A DNA stretch of 64,000 nt from Rhinopithecus roxellana (GCF_007565055.1 NC_044563.1:99285489-99349488); one strand, 5' to 3'. Shown: positions 1 to 11,500, counted from the first letter of the stretch. A program made the numbers and translations. The notes: a model not told the origin generated them from the letters alone.

Positions 1-62
1 CTTTTAATTGGAGCATTTACATTTAAGGTTAATATTGTTATGTGTGGACTTGATCCTGCCAT
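1..62 (-). CDS. L1 ORF2 N-terminus (partial, runs off window)
   Basis: The start codon lies at 62-60 on the minus strand, 63 bases past the end of ORF1. The frame begins MAGSSPHITILTLNVNAPIK, the opening of the L1 ORF2p endonuclease domain. Compared with the older L1 at 8584 in this window (…LNINGLNAPIK) it lacks nine bases, which removes three residues of the NGLN stretch just after the conserved Asn of the endonuclease site. The rest, including reverse transcriptase and the Cys-rich C-terminus, is outside the window, so intactness cannot be judged. Confidence 0.85.
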   Translation of the reverse strand, partial: MAGSSPHITILTLNVNAPIK

Positions 63-125
63 TATGATATTAACTGGTTATTTTGCTCGTTAGTTGATGC
101 AGTTTCTTCCTAGCCTCGATGGTCT

Positions 126-1142
126 TTACATTTTGACATGTTTTTGCAATGGCTGGTACCTGTTGTTCCTTTCCATGTTTAGGGCTTCCTTCAGGGTCTC
201 TTGTAAGACAGGCCTGGTGGTGACAAAATCTCTAAGCATTTGCTTATCTGTAAAGGATTTTATTTCTCCTTCACTTATGAGACTTAGTTTGGCTGGATAT
301 GAAATTCTGGGTTGAAAATTCTTTTCTTTAAGAACGTTGAATATTGGCCCCCACTCTCTTCTGGCTTGGAGAGTTTCTGCCGAGAGATCTGCTGTTAGTC
401 TGATGGGCTTCCCTTTGTGGGTAACCCGACCTTTCTCTCTGGCTGCCCTTAAGATTTTTTCCTTCATTTCAACTTTAGTGAATCTGGCAATTATGTGTCT
501 TGGAGTTGCTCTTCTGGAGGAGTATCTTTGTGGCGTTCTCTGTATTTCCTGAATTTGAATGTTGGCCTGCCCTACTAGGTTGGGGAAGTTCTCCTGGATG
601 ATATCCTGAAGAGTGTTTTCCAACTTGGTTCCATTTTCCCCCTCACTTTCAGGCACCCCAATCAGACGTAGATTTGGTCTTTTTACATAATCCCATACTT
701 CTTGCAGGCTTTGTTCATTTCTTTTTCTTCTTTTTTCTTTTGGTTTCTCTTCTCGCTTCATTTCATTCATTTGATCCTCAATCGCTGTTACTCTTTCTTC
801 CAGTTGATCGAGTCGGTTACTGAAGCTTGTGCATTTGTCACGTATTTCTCGTGTCATGGTTTTCATCTCTGTCATTTCATTTATGACCTTCTCTGCATTA
901 ATTAGTCTAGCTGTCAATTCTTCCACTCTTTTTTCAAGATTTTTAGTTTCTTTGCGCTGGGTACGTAATTCCTCCTTTAGCTCTGAGAAGTTTGATGGAC
1001 TGAAGCCTTCTTCTCTCATCTTGTCAAAGTCATTCTCTGACCAGTTTTGTTCCGTTGCTGGCGATGGGCTGCGCTCCTTTGCAGGGGGAGATGTGCTCTT
1101 ATTTTTTGAATTTCCAGCTTTTCTGCCCTGCTTTTTCCCCAT
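126..1142 (-). CDS. L1 ORF1p, intact, 338 aa
   Basis: ORF1p is the trimeric RNA-binding chaperone that coats L1 RNA and forms the L1 ribonucleoprotein with ORF2p. The frame begins MGKKQGRKAGNSK and ends HVKM. At 338 codons it has the usual length of primate ORF1p. Roughly residues 50-150 are rich in Glu, Lys and Leu with heptad spacing, fitting the coiled coil. Residues about 155-255 hold the RNA-recognition domain (NEQSLQEVWDYVKRPNLRLI, then TPRHIIARFTKVEMKEKIL). The C-terminal domain includes LSAETLQARREWGPIF and the conserved YPAKLS block. The start is the first ATG after the 5'UTR and matches the family start. No stop or frameshift is seen. It probably derives from a recently active element; expression in this tissue context is unknown. 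Confidence 0.95.
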   Translation of the reverse strand: MGKKQGRKAGNSKNKSTSPPAKERSPSPATEQNWSENDFDKMREEGFSPSNFSELKEELRTQRKETKNLEKRVEELTARLINAEKVINEMTEMKTMTREIRDKCTSFSNRLDQLEERVTAIEDQMNEMKREEKPKEKRRKRNEQSLQEVWDYVKRPNLRLIGVPESEGENGTKLENTLQDIIQENFPNLVGQANIQIQEIQRTPQRYSSRRATPRHIIARFTKVEMKEKILRAAREKGRVTHKGKPIRLTADLSAETLQARREWGPIFNVLKEKNFQPRISYPAKLSLISEGEIKSFTDKQMLRDFVTTRPVLQETLKEALNMERNNRYQPLQKHVKM

Positions 1143-2161
1143 CTTTATGGTTTTATCTGTCTCTGGTCTTTGATGATGGTGACGTACTGATGGGGTTTTG
1201 GTATAGGTGTCCTTCCTGTTTGATAGTTTTCCTTCTGACAGTCAGGACCCTCAGCTGTAGGTCTGTTGGAGATTGCTTGAGGTCCACTCCAGACCCTGTT
1301 TGCCTGGGTATCAGCAGCAGAGATTGCAGAAGATAGAATATTGCTGAACAGCGAGTGTACCTGTCTGATTCTTACTTTGGAAGCTTCCTCTCAGGGGTAT
1401 ACTCCACCCTGTGAGGTGTGGGGTGTCAGACTGCCCCTAGTGGGTGATGTCTCCCAGTTAGGCTACTCAGGGGTCAGGGACCCATTTGAGCAGGCAGTCT
1501 GTCCCTTCTCAGATCTCAGCCTCCATGTTGGGAGATCCACTGCTCTCTTCAAAGCTGTCAGACAGAGTCATTTGCATCTGCAGAGGTTCTGCTGCCTTTT
1601 TGTTGTTGTTTTCTTTTAGCTGTGCCCTGTCCCCAGAGGTGGAGTCTACAGAGACAGGCAGGTTTCCTTGAGCTGCTGTGAGCTCCACCCCGTTCGAGCT
1701 TCCCAGAGGCTTTGTTTACCTACTTAAGCCTCAGCAATGGCGGGCGCCCCTCCCCCAGCCTGGCTGCTACCTTGCGGTTAGATCTCAGACTGCTGTGTTA
1801 GCAATGAGGGAGGCTCCGTGGGCGTGGGACCCTCCCGGCCAGGTGTGGGATATATTCTCCTGGTGTGCCAATTGGCTTAAAGCGCAGTATTGGTGTGGGA
1901 GTTACCCGATTTTCCAGGTGTTGTGTGTCTCAGTTCCCCTGGCTAGGAAAAGGGATTCCCTTCCCCCTTGCACTTCCCAGGTGAGGCGATGCCTCGCCCT
2001 GCTTCAGCTCTCGCTGGTCGGGCTGCAGCAACTGACCAGCACCGATTGTCCGGCACTCCCTAGTGAGATGACCCCAGTACCTCAGTTGAAAATGCAGAAA
2101 TCACCGGTCTTCTGTGTCGCTCGCACTGGGAGTTGGAGACTGGAGCTGTTCCTATTCAGCC
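1143..2161 (-). promoter_or_regulatory. L1 5'UTR (internal sense promoter and antisense promoter region)
   Basis: This GC-richer segment of about 1.0 kb precedes ORF1 and carries the L1 5'-end motif at 2161-2135. In primate L1s this region holds an internal Pol II promoter for L1 and a weaker antisense promoter. Because this L1 is on the minus strand, antisense transcripts would run along the + strand, the direction of CNTN5, whose next exon begins 3.7 kb away. Promoter activity is inferred from family knowledge; the sequence shows only the homology. Confidence 0.75.
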
Positions 2162-2253
2162 CTATTTTTGTCCTTTTGATGATAGGCCATCCTAACTGGG
2201 GTGAGATGATACCTCACGGTGGTTTTGATTTGCATTTCCCTGATTATCAGTGA
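1804..2253 (+). other. Open antisense reading frame in L1 5'UTR (ORF0-like candidate)
   Basis: Antisense to the L1 5'UTR, an ATG at 1804 opens 149 codons; the same frame is open back to 1678 without an ATG. It starts MREAPWAWDPPGQVW and crosses the L1 boundary at about 2161 into the flanking older L1 before stopping. Primate L1s are known to carry a short antisense ORF0 in this part of the 5'UTR. Position and strand fit, but the length is greater and I cannot align it to a known ORF0, so this is a candidate only. It may simply be an open frame in GC-rich DNA. Confidence 0.35.
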
Positions 2254-2768
2254 TGCTGACCGTTTCTTTCATGTATCTGTTGGTCATTTGTGTGTCTTCT
2301 TTTGATAAATGTCTTTTCAGATATGACTGTTTTTTAATAGCGTTGTTTGTCTATTTGCTGTTGAGATGTTTGAGTTCCTTGTATATTCTGGATATTAATC
2401 CCCTTTCGTGTGAATAGTCTGCAAATATTTTCTTCCATTCTGCAAGTTGTCCTTTCATTCTGTTGATTATTTCATTTGCTGTGAGGAGCTTTTTAGTTTG
2501 GTATAATCCTATTTGTTTATTTTTGCTTTTGTTGCCTGTGCTTTCGAGATCTTATTCATAAAATCTTTTCCAAAACCCGAGGTCCTGAAGCACTTCCTCT
2601 ACATTTTTTTCTAGTAGTTTTATTGCTTCTGGTCTTATAGTTAGCTCTTTGATCCATTTTAATTGATTTTTGTATGAGGTGAGAGGTGGGAAGTCTAGTT
2701 TGAGCCTTCTGCATGTGGACATCCAAGTTTTCCAAAACCATTTAGTGAAGAGACTGTTCTTTCCCTAA
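2162..2768 (-). mobile_element. Older L1 ORF2 fragment (antisense)
   Basis: Diverged L1 sequence on the minus strand, matching late ORF2 (antisense of the segment holding 'caaatcaaaaccac…gagatgatacctcac', then the region upstream of it). Many stops are present. The young L1 at 1-2161 abuts it, which suggests insertion into this older copy; the other half would lie left of the window. Confidence 0.8.
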
Positions 2769-3190
2769 TGAGGGTCTGATCTGAAGGCCTCTTCACTGAC
2801 ATGTCTCGTGCCTGGGCTTGGATGGCTAGAATAGCTGGAATAGCTGGAGGCAATTTGGAGCTCTCTCTCCACAGACCTCTCTAAATGGCTAACTTGGACT
2901 TCTTCACAGAATGGCAATTTCAATGTAATTGGACTGACAACTGTCTTTTCCTATAACAAGCATTCCAAGGAACCTGTGGTAAAGATGCAAAGCTTATCCT
3001 CAACTCAAAATTCATACACAGTTATTTCTACCATTGTTTACTGGGTCAAACAGTCACAGGCCAGCCCAGATTTAAGGAGGAGAAAATTGACTCCACCTTT
3101 CAATGACAGAATGGCTTGCATGTTCAGGAAGTAAAGGAAGTGACAGTGGCCACCTTATACACATACAGACTCAAAGTGATTAATGCTTTC
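2769..3190. repeat. Unassigned ancient interspersed repeat
   Basis: Sequence such as 'cttcacagaatggcaatttc' and 'ggtcaaacagtcacaggcc' has the feel of a common, heavily diverged mammalian interspersed repeat. I cannot name the family with certainty. No coding potential is seen. Confidence 0.4.
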
Positions 3191-3359
3191 TTCAAATGCC
3201 ATCTCCATCTCTACCACATAAAGTGTGGCTTTCCCTAATACATACGTTTTCTCTTTCTTTCCTTTTTTCAGTTGAAGATACTTTCTAAATTAACAGTGAA
3301 AACAGTAAAGGTCTGTGTACTCCTTTCTTCTTTCCACAAATTAGGATTTACAATCACAT

Positions 3360-3670
3360 CCAAATTTAAATCTCAGCTGTGCTGTTCCGGAGCAGAGTGA
3401 CTTGAGCCAATAACTTCTCATTAGAATGAACTCTCTGATACCCAGTGCCTACCATAAAACTTAACACATAAAGTTATCGACCAAATAATTTATTATTATT
3501 TATTAACTAAGTAATCTCTTCGAGATTCCATTACTTCCTCTATGAAATGGGGATAACAACGCCCACCTCACAGTGACGAAGAAGTAAATGAACAATTTAA
3601 TGTTTGCAAACACTTAGCGCCTTAATACAGTACAATACCGTGAGATTATCACAGCTATTAGTATTATTAT
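3360..3670 (+). repeat. MIR SINE, interrupted
   Basis: The MIR core and 3' part are readable: 'tgacttgagccaataactt' early, then 'cctctatgaaatggggataa' and 'cccacctcacagtga' further on. About 100 bases between 3420 and 3525 do not fit MIR and look like a later insertion. Confidence 0.6.
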
Positions 3671-4663
3671 AGTTAGTATTCTTCTATTATATCATTATAA
3701 TGTATTGTAGATGCTCCCCCACATACCTGTCACCACAGTCTAAAAACTTGTTAGACACCTTCTTCAACACCTGGATCTCATTTATTTTCTTTACCCTATC
3801 CTTAGTCACTATTTTAATGGCTTCAACATTGATATTGGGTGATGCAATAGACATAATTTTTCATAAATCCTAGACCTTATCAACCCTGTAATAAGATTCT
3901 CAAGTTTGCTTTAGATAAACAAAAACCAACTTCTTACTCAAAAACCACCCTACCTCTAAATTCACAAATCTGTCAATTTTCTCTTGCAACACAATTCCTA
4001 CTCTGATATTTTCCTCCCATAACAATCCAGTCTCCTTGACTCCTTTCTTTTATTCTAGTCTGTCAGCCCCATTCTGGCTTCATCTGACTTGACTCCATGG
4101 TTACCCACAGCATTGTCATATTTGATGATAAAAAATATCAGAATTACAAACTCCCAAGGCTGAATGGATGCTACTGACTACTTTCCTGGTCTTAGTCCTG
4201 ACTTTCCTGTCTTTACTGAATTGGTCAGTTTCACTTCAAAATGATACCGTCTAACCAAACTTGAACTCTAGTACTCTTCTAGAATCTTTGTATTTTGTCT
4301 TCCTTGCATCCTTCCACTTTTATCATGTGCTATTCCAAAACTTTCCTGTTATCCTCCAGCCTCCAATCTAATTTCCCCCAATCACCCTAACTTTTGTAGA
4401 CAGTCTTATATTCTTAAGTTTAAAAAAATGAGTACCTTCCAAAATGTGCTCTCTCAACTTTTCCCCTTACCATCTCGAAAACTTTATTTTGCTGTTTCTT
4501 CCTTCATTTAACTTAGAGGAAAAAAATGTCATTTCTTCTCAAGATTGCTCTCTAGACCTTTGCCCACAATCCCAACTTTTGGTCACCTTCCTGACAGAAT
4601 AGTCTCTATCTTCTATATCTTTAGTCTCTTGCATCTGCTGGTGGTTCTTCTCAGCCTTGGTTT

Positions 4664-4720
<57 letters not shown>

Positions 4721-5875
4721 CATTCCTTATTTGCTAAAAATGTCATTTGCCCCAGTGAGGCTTTTAAACTTTTTCTCCATCTTACTGAACCTGTATTGTT
4801 GATATTCTGTATTCAAAAGTCTTCACCAACTCCTCCATCTATTCAGCATGCAACCATTTCTTAGCGTTTGGCTCATATCTCTTAATCAACAAATCCACAT
4901 AGCACTTGCTACATAAAGACCAACTCAGAAAATACTTAAGTTTTTGACATTCAAAATAAAGCATTATTGTGACTTTAATTGTCCATACAATGGACTGAAA
5001 GAACTGGCATTGCTTTGTAGCCACTAAAATATAAGTAGCTGTGCAATTTTAAAATACTATTCAAAATCACCACTAGAAATAAAAATACAATGGCACATTT
5101 CTCCTCAAATCTGATTATAATTGGCTCTTAAAGATGAAGTCCATATGCACACAGATTAGTCAATACTATTCTATACCATTCTTTCATAATCAAAAGGGAA
5201 TTAATCCCCTTTCACTCACAACCTTCCCACTCCAACCAAGAAAAAAAGGAAGCTAATCACAGATCACAGTCTCCTTTGAACTCCCTACAGAACTTTATAT
5301 ATGCGTCATGTCTGGCATATGTCCTTACCTTGTCTATAGTATCATTATTTCAGAACCTTTTGTATCTCCCTTGTTAGAGTCTAAGCTATGTGTACTTGAT
5401 AGTACACATCAGAGGGCTTGTATATTGTATGTTCTCTGAACATGAACATTAGCTCTATCCACTTGTAGTATTTTAGTAAGGATGAGATTTTCTTTGTCAC
5501 TGAGAGCATTGCCTATGATTTTCTGTTGCTGGCTCTGTAAACTGTGATTGATTTCAGCAGCTGCATTTGATATTGGCATTCACATCTTTGTATTTGTTTC
5601 TCATTATTTTTTTCTTTTTCTATAAAATATAATGCTAATTGGTAACTGCCTCTGGGCACAAAGTATCAGAAAGAAATCAAATCTACAATTAAGTTTCCCC
5701 CAGAAATCCTAGACTCCAACTTGCATCCATGATTTTTGTTGTCAATTCTCATTACTAAATTCATATTTCATTAAGATGATTACATAGTTTGATAGGCTAC
5801 ATATTGGAAATATAATTTCTCATGGCTCCTGATAATACTCTGTGCTTAACTTTATCCATTGCCTTTGACCTATAG
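3671..5875. other. Intron sequence, no gene seen
   Basis: AT-rich, pyrimidine-leaning intron DNA before the first visible CNTN5 exon. It holds the (CA)n tract at 4667-4718 and a weak L2-like stretch near 5300-5420 ('gttagagtctaagctatgtg'). Both strands break into short open frames only. No upstream CNTN5 exon was recognised. Confidence 0.5.
4667..4718. repeat. (CA)n microsatellite, about 26 units
   Basis: An uninterrupted AC/CA dinucleotide run of 52 bases. Perfect runs of this length are usually length-polymorphic. Confidence 0.97.
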
Positions 5876-6034
5876 GTCCCCCAGGCCCACCTGGGATAGT
5901 AATTGTTGAGGAAATCACCGAAAGTACAGCCACACTATCCTGGAGCCCAGCAGCTGACAATCACAGCCCAATCTCCTCCTACAACCTTCAAGCTCGCAGC
6001 CCATTTTCGCTGGGCTGGCAAACAGTAAAGACAG
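5876..6034 (+). CDS. CNTN5: CNTN5 exon: FNIII domain 1, first half
   Basis: Contactin 5 (NB-2) is a GPI-anchored neuronal adhesion molecule with six Ig and four FNIII domains. This 159-nt exon (phase 1 to 1) encodes [20 protein letters not shown] then [20 protein letters not shown] and [13 protein letters not shown]. The GPPGPP hinge opens FNIII 1, and the Trp of LSW is the conserved B-strand core residue. The wording ([25 protein letters not shown]) fits CNTN5 better than the paralogues CNTN3, 4 and 6 as I remember them. NHS is a possible N-glycosylation site. The acceptor is tatag/GT and the donor ACAG/gtaaga. The preceding exon, which would supply the first G of the split Gly codon, is outside the window. 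Confidence 0.95.
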
Positions 6035-6602
6035 GTAAGAGGCACTAATGCAACATCAGATATAACCAGAGTGGTCTTCTATCTCATAAGCTATATTTGG
6101 CTAAGTTCTTACTAGGATCTTCTTTGGATTTTGAAATCTCTTTATTATTTATTACAATATTGACAACTCTTTGCTACTTTTTATGAACCTGAGAAGAGCA
6201 AGGTACCTTGCTTTCCTCTTTTCAGTTCCCAAAGAGGGACCATATCATGTTGGCTTATTTGTTTGTTGAAATAACCTTAAACTCACATAGAAGTTGCAAA
6301 AATAGTACAGAGTTCCTGTGCATCCATTCCCCAGCTTCCTGCCATGACAAAATCTTACATAACCATAGTACAATTACCAAATCAGGAGATGATGTTGGTG
6401 AATCGATGTTAGCTAAGTTTCAGACCTTATTAGGATCCCACTAGTTTTGATATGCAATTATTTTAGTATATACTTATATGAGATTCTATGAAATTTTATT
6501 ATGCAGACTCAAGTAACCACTGAGACAATTCGGATATAGATCAGTTTCATTAGCTCAGTTCCTTGTGCTACTCCTTTCTAGTCATATATCTGTTTTATTT
6601 AT
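6035..6602. repeat. Intron start; probable ancient L1M-type 3' fragment
   Basis: From about 6265 to 6600 the text ('cacatagaagttgcaaaaat', 'cttacataaccatagtacaa') resembles a widespread old L1 3'UTR-like repeat. The family is not certain. It contains no gene and ends at the TSD of the L1 at 6617. Confidence 0.4.
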
Positions 6603-7495
6603 AAAAAGAAAATCTAGTGGCTGGCAAGATGGCTGAATAGGAACATCTCTGGTCTGCAGCTCCCAATGAGATTAACGCAGAAGGTGGGTGATTTCTGCAT
6701 TTCCAACTGAGGTACTAAGCTCATCTCATTGGGACTGATTAGACAGTGGGTGCAGCCCATGGAGGGCAAGTCGAAGCAGGAAGCATAAGGGGTCAGAGAA
6801 CTCCCTCCCTTAGCCAAGAGAAGCCATGAGGGACTGTGCCATGAGGAACAGTGCACACCAGCCCAGATAGTACACTTTACCCAGAGTCTTCACACCCCAC
6901 AGACTAGTAGATTCCCTCAGGGGTCTATGGCACCAGAGCCCTAGGTTTCAAGCAGAAAACTGGGCAGCCATTTGGGCAGACACTGAGCTAGTTGCAGCAG
7001 TGCTTTTTCATACCCCAGTGGCTCCTGGAACACTAGTGAGACAGAACCATTCACTCTCCTAGAAAGGGGGCTGAAGCCAGAGAGCCAAGTGGTCTAGCTC
7101 AGCAGATCCCACCCCCACGGAGCCCAGCAAGCTATAAGATCCACTGGCTTAAAATTCTCAACAGTCTGAAGTTGACTCCCTACTGGGAGTTGTGACTGAC
7201 ACCTCATAAAAGAGAGCTCTGGCTGGCATCTGGTGGTGCCCCTCTGGGACTAAGCTTCCAGAGGAAGAAACAAGCATCAATCTTTGCTGTCCTGCACCCT
7301 CTGCTGGTGATACCCAGGCAAACTAGGTCTGGAGTGGACCTCCAGCAAACTCCAGCAGACCTGCAGCAGAGGGACCTTACTGTTAGAAGGAAAACAAACA
7401 AACAGAAAGGAATAGCACCAACATTAACAAAAAAGACGTCCACACAGAAACCCCATCTGAAGGTCCAAAAACCAAAGATAGATAAATCCATGAAG

Positions 7496-8521
7496 ATGAG
7501 GAAAAAACAGCACAAAAAGGCTGAAAATTCCAAAAACCAAAACACCTCTTTTCCTCCAAAGGATCACAACTCCTCACCAACACGCAAACAAAACTGGACG
7601 GAGAATGAGTATCACGAATTGACAGAAGTAGGTATCAGAAGGTGGGTAATAACAAACTCCTCCAAGCTAAAGGAGCATGTTCTAACCCAATACAAGGAAG
7701 CTAAGGACCTTGAAAAAAGGTTAGATAAATTACTAACTAAAATAACCAGTTTAGAGAAGAACATAAATGACCTGATGGACCTGAAAAACACAGCACGAGG
7801 ACTTTGTGAAGCATAAACAAGTATCAATAGCCAAATCGATCAAGTGGAAGAAAGGATATCAAAAATTGAAGATCAACTTAATGAAATAAAGCATGGAGAC
7901 AAGATTAGAGAAAAAATAATGAAAAGGAATGAACAAAGCCTCCAACAAATATGGGACTATGTGAAAAGACCAAACCTACATTTGACTGGTGTACCTGAAA
8001 GTGACAGGGAGAAGGGAACCAAGTTGTAAAACACTCCTCAGGATATTATCTAGGAGAACTTCCCCAACCTAGCAAGACAGGCCAACATTCAAATTCAGGA
8101 AATAGAGAGAATACCACAAAGATACTCCTCGAGAAGAGAAACCCCAAGACACGTAATTGTCAGATTCACTAAGGTTGAAATGAAGGAAAAAATGTTATGG
8201 GCAGCCAGAGAGAAAGGTCAAGTTACCCAGAAAGAGAATCCCATCAGTCTAACAGTGGATCTCTCTGCAGAAACCCTACAAGCTAGAAGACAGGGGGGAC
8301 CAATATTCAACATTCTTAAAGAAAAGAATTTTCAACCCAGTATTTCATATCCAGCCAAACTAAGCTTTATAAGAGAAGGAGAAATAAAATCCTTTACAGA
8401 TAAACAAATGCTGAGAGATGTTATCACCACCAGGCCTGCCTTACAAGAGATCCTGAAGGAAGCACTCAATATGGAAAGGAAAAACAGATACAGCCACCGT
8501 AAAAACATGCCAAATTGTAAA
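7496..8521 (+). pseudogene. L1 ORF1 pseudogene
   Basis: The frame begins MRKKQHKKAENSK and can be followed through the coiled coil, but it is broken by a stop at 7814-7816 (after ARGLCEA), by a GAA-to-TAA change at 8027-8029 after GTKL, and by a further in-frame TAG near 8051. The C-terminal domain (LSAETLQARRQGGPIF, YPAKLS) is readable at 8180-8470. A frameshift near 8490 replaces the normal last residues. It is not functional. Confidence 0.93.
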
Positions 8522-8583
8522 GACCACAGACACTATGAAGAAACTGAATCAACTAACAGGCAAAATAACCAGCTAGCATCATA

Positions 8584-11500
8584 ATGACAGGATTGAATTC
8601 ACACATAACAATATTAACCTTAAATATAAATGGGCTAAATGCCCCAATTAAAAGACACAGACTGACAAATTGGATAAAGAGTCAAGACCCATCAGTGTGC
8701 TATATTCAGGAGACCCATCTCACATGCAAAGACACACAAAGGCTCAAAATAAAGGTATAGAGAATGATTTACCAAGCAAATGAAAAGCCAAAAAAAGCAG
8801 AGGTTGCAATTCTGGTTTCTGATAAAACAGACTTTAAACCAACAAAGATCAAAAAAGACAAGGGCATTATATAATGGTAAAGGGATCAATGCAAAAAGAA
8901 GAGCTAACTATCCTAAGTATATATGCACCCAATACAGGAGCAGCCAGATTCATAAAGCAAGTTCTTAGAGACCTACAAAGAGACTTAGACTCCCACACAA
9001 TAATACTGGGAGACTTTAACACCCCACTATCAATATTAGACAAAGGAACAAGACAGAAAATTAACAAGGATATTCAGGACTTGAACTCTGCTCTGGACCA
9101 AGTGGACCTTATAAACATCTACAGAACTCTCCACCTCACATAAACAGAATATGCATTCTTCTCAGGACCACATCGCACTTATTCAAAAATTGACCACATA
9201 ATTGGAAGTAAAACACTCCTCAGCAAATACAAAATAATGGAAGTAATAACAGTCTCTCACACCACAGTGCAATCAAACTAGAACTCAGGATTAAGAAATT
9301 CACTCAAAATCACACAACTACATGGAAACTGAACAACCTGCTCCTGAATGACTACTGGGTAAATAATGAAATTAAGGCAGAAATAAATAAGTTCTTTGAA
9401 ATCAATGAGAACAAAGAGACAACATACTAGAATCTCTGGGACACAGCTAAAGCATTGTTTAGAAGGAAGTTTATAGCACTAAATGCCCACAGGAGAAAGT
9501 GGGAAATATCTAAAATCGACACCCTAACATCACAATTAAAACATAGAGAACCAAGAGCTAACAAATTCAAAAACTAGCAGAAGACAAGAAATAACTAAAA
9601 CCACAGCAAAAATGAAGGAGATGGAGAAACAAAAACCCCTTCAAAGAATCAATGAATCCAGGAGCTGGTATTTTGAAAAGATTAACCAAATAGATAGACC
9701 ACTAGCCAAATTATTAAAGAAGAAAAGAGAGAAGAATCAAATAGACACAGTAAAAAGTGATAAAGGGGATGTTACCACTGATCCCACAGAAATACAAACT
9801 ACCATCAGAGAATACTGTAAACACCTCTATGCAAATAAACTAGAAAATCTAGAAGAAATGGATCAACTCCAAAACACCTATACCCTCCCAAGAAGAAACC
9901 AAGAAGAATTCGAATCCCTGAATAGACCAGTAATAAGTTCTGAAATTGAGGAAGTAATTAATAGCCTACCAACCAAAGAAGCCCAGGACCAGAGAGATTC
10001 ACAGCCTATTTCTCCCAGAGGTATAAAGAGGAGCTGGTACCATTCTTTCTGAAACTATTCCAAACATTAGAGAAAGAGGGACTCCTCCCTAACTCATTTT
10101 ATGAGGTTAATATCATCCTGATACCAAAACCTGACAGAGGCACAACAAAAAAAAGAAAATTTCAGGCCAATATCCCTGATGAATATCAATGGAAGAATCC
10201 TCAGTAAAATACTGGCAAATCAAATACAGTAGCACGTCAAAAAGCTTATCCAAAATGATCAAGTCAGCTTCATTCCTGGGATTCAAGGCTGCTTCAACAT
10301 ATGCCAATCAATAAACATAATCCATTGCATAAACAGAATCAATGACAAAAACCACATGATTACCTCAATAGATGCACAAAAGAACTTTAATAAAAGTCAA
10401 CAACCCTTCATGGTAAAAACTCTCAATAAAACAGGTACTGATGGAACATATCTCAAAATAGGAAGTTATTTAGGATAAACACTCAGCTAATATCATACTA
10501 AATGGGCAAAAAATGGAAGCATTCCCTATGAAAACCAGCACAACACAAGGATGCCCTCCCTCAGCATTCCTAGTCAACATAGTATCGAAAGTTTTGGCCA
10601 GGGCAATCAGGCAAGAGAAAGAAATAAAAGGTATTCAAATAGGAATAGAGGAAGTAAAATTGTCCCTGTTTGCACATGACGTAATTGTATATTTAGAAAA
10701 CCCCATTGTCTCCTCCCAAAACCTCCTTAAGCTGATAAGCAACTTCAGCAAAGTCTCAGGATACAAAATCAATGTGCAAAAATTACAAGCATTTGTATAT
10801 ACCAATAATAGAGAGCCAAATCATGAGTGAACTCCCATTCACAATTGCCACAAATAGAATAAAATACCTAGGAATACAACTTACGAGGGATGTGAAGGAC
10901 CTCTTCAAAGAGAACTACAAACTACTGCTCCAGGAAATAACAGAGTACACAAACAAATGGAAAAACATTCCATGCTCTTGGATAGGAGGCATCAATATCA
11001 TGAAAATGGCCATACTGCCCAAAGAAATTAATAGATTCAATGCTGTCCCCATCAAGCTACCATTGACTTTCTTCACAGAATTATAAAAAACTACTTTAAA
11101 TTTCATATGGAACCAAAAAAGAGCCTGCATAGCCAAGACAATCCTAAGCAAAAAGAACAAACCTGGAAGCATCACACTACCTGACCTGAAACTCTACTAT
11201 TAGGCTACAGTAACCAAAACAGCATGGTACTAGTAACAAAACAGATACATAGACCAATGGAGCAGAACAGAGATCTCAGAAATAACACCACACATCTAAA
11301 ACATCTGATCTTTGACAAACCTTACAAAACCAATGGGGAAAGCATTCCCTATTTAATAAATGGTGTTGGGAACACTGACTAACCATATGCAGAAAACAGC
11401 AACTGGACCCCTTCCTTACACCTTATACAAAAATTAACTCAAGATGGATTAAAGACTTAAATGTAAGACCTAAAACCATAAAAACCCTAGAAGAAAACCC

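Larger units (their letters stand above)
1..2161 (-). mobile_element. Young, nearly full-length L1 (5' part; 3' end beyond window)
   Basis: Read on the minus strand this is a LINE-1 in order: 5'UTR (2161 to 1143), ORF1 (1142 to 126), a short inter-ORF stretch, and the start of ORF2 (62 to 1). The 5' end reads GGCTGAATAGGAACAGCTCC, so only about the first 20 bases of a canonical primate L1 5'UTR are missing. The body of ORF2, the 3'UTR and the A-tail lie left of the window. ORF1 has no stop or frameshift, which marks a recent insertion of the primate L1PA lineage. It lies antisense to CNTN5, inside the intron upstream of the first visible exon, and its 5' end abuts an older L1 in the same orientation. 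Whether it is mobile cannot be judged without ORF2. Confidence 0.93.

Noticed and set aside
9612..10830. Frames of 105-146 codons resembling reverse transcriptase
   Set aside because: They are pieces of the dead L1 ORF2 at 8584-12398, separated by stops and with FADD changed to FAHD.
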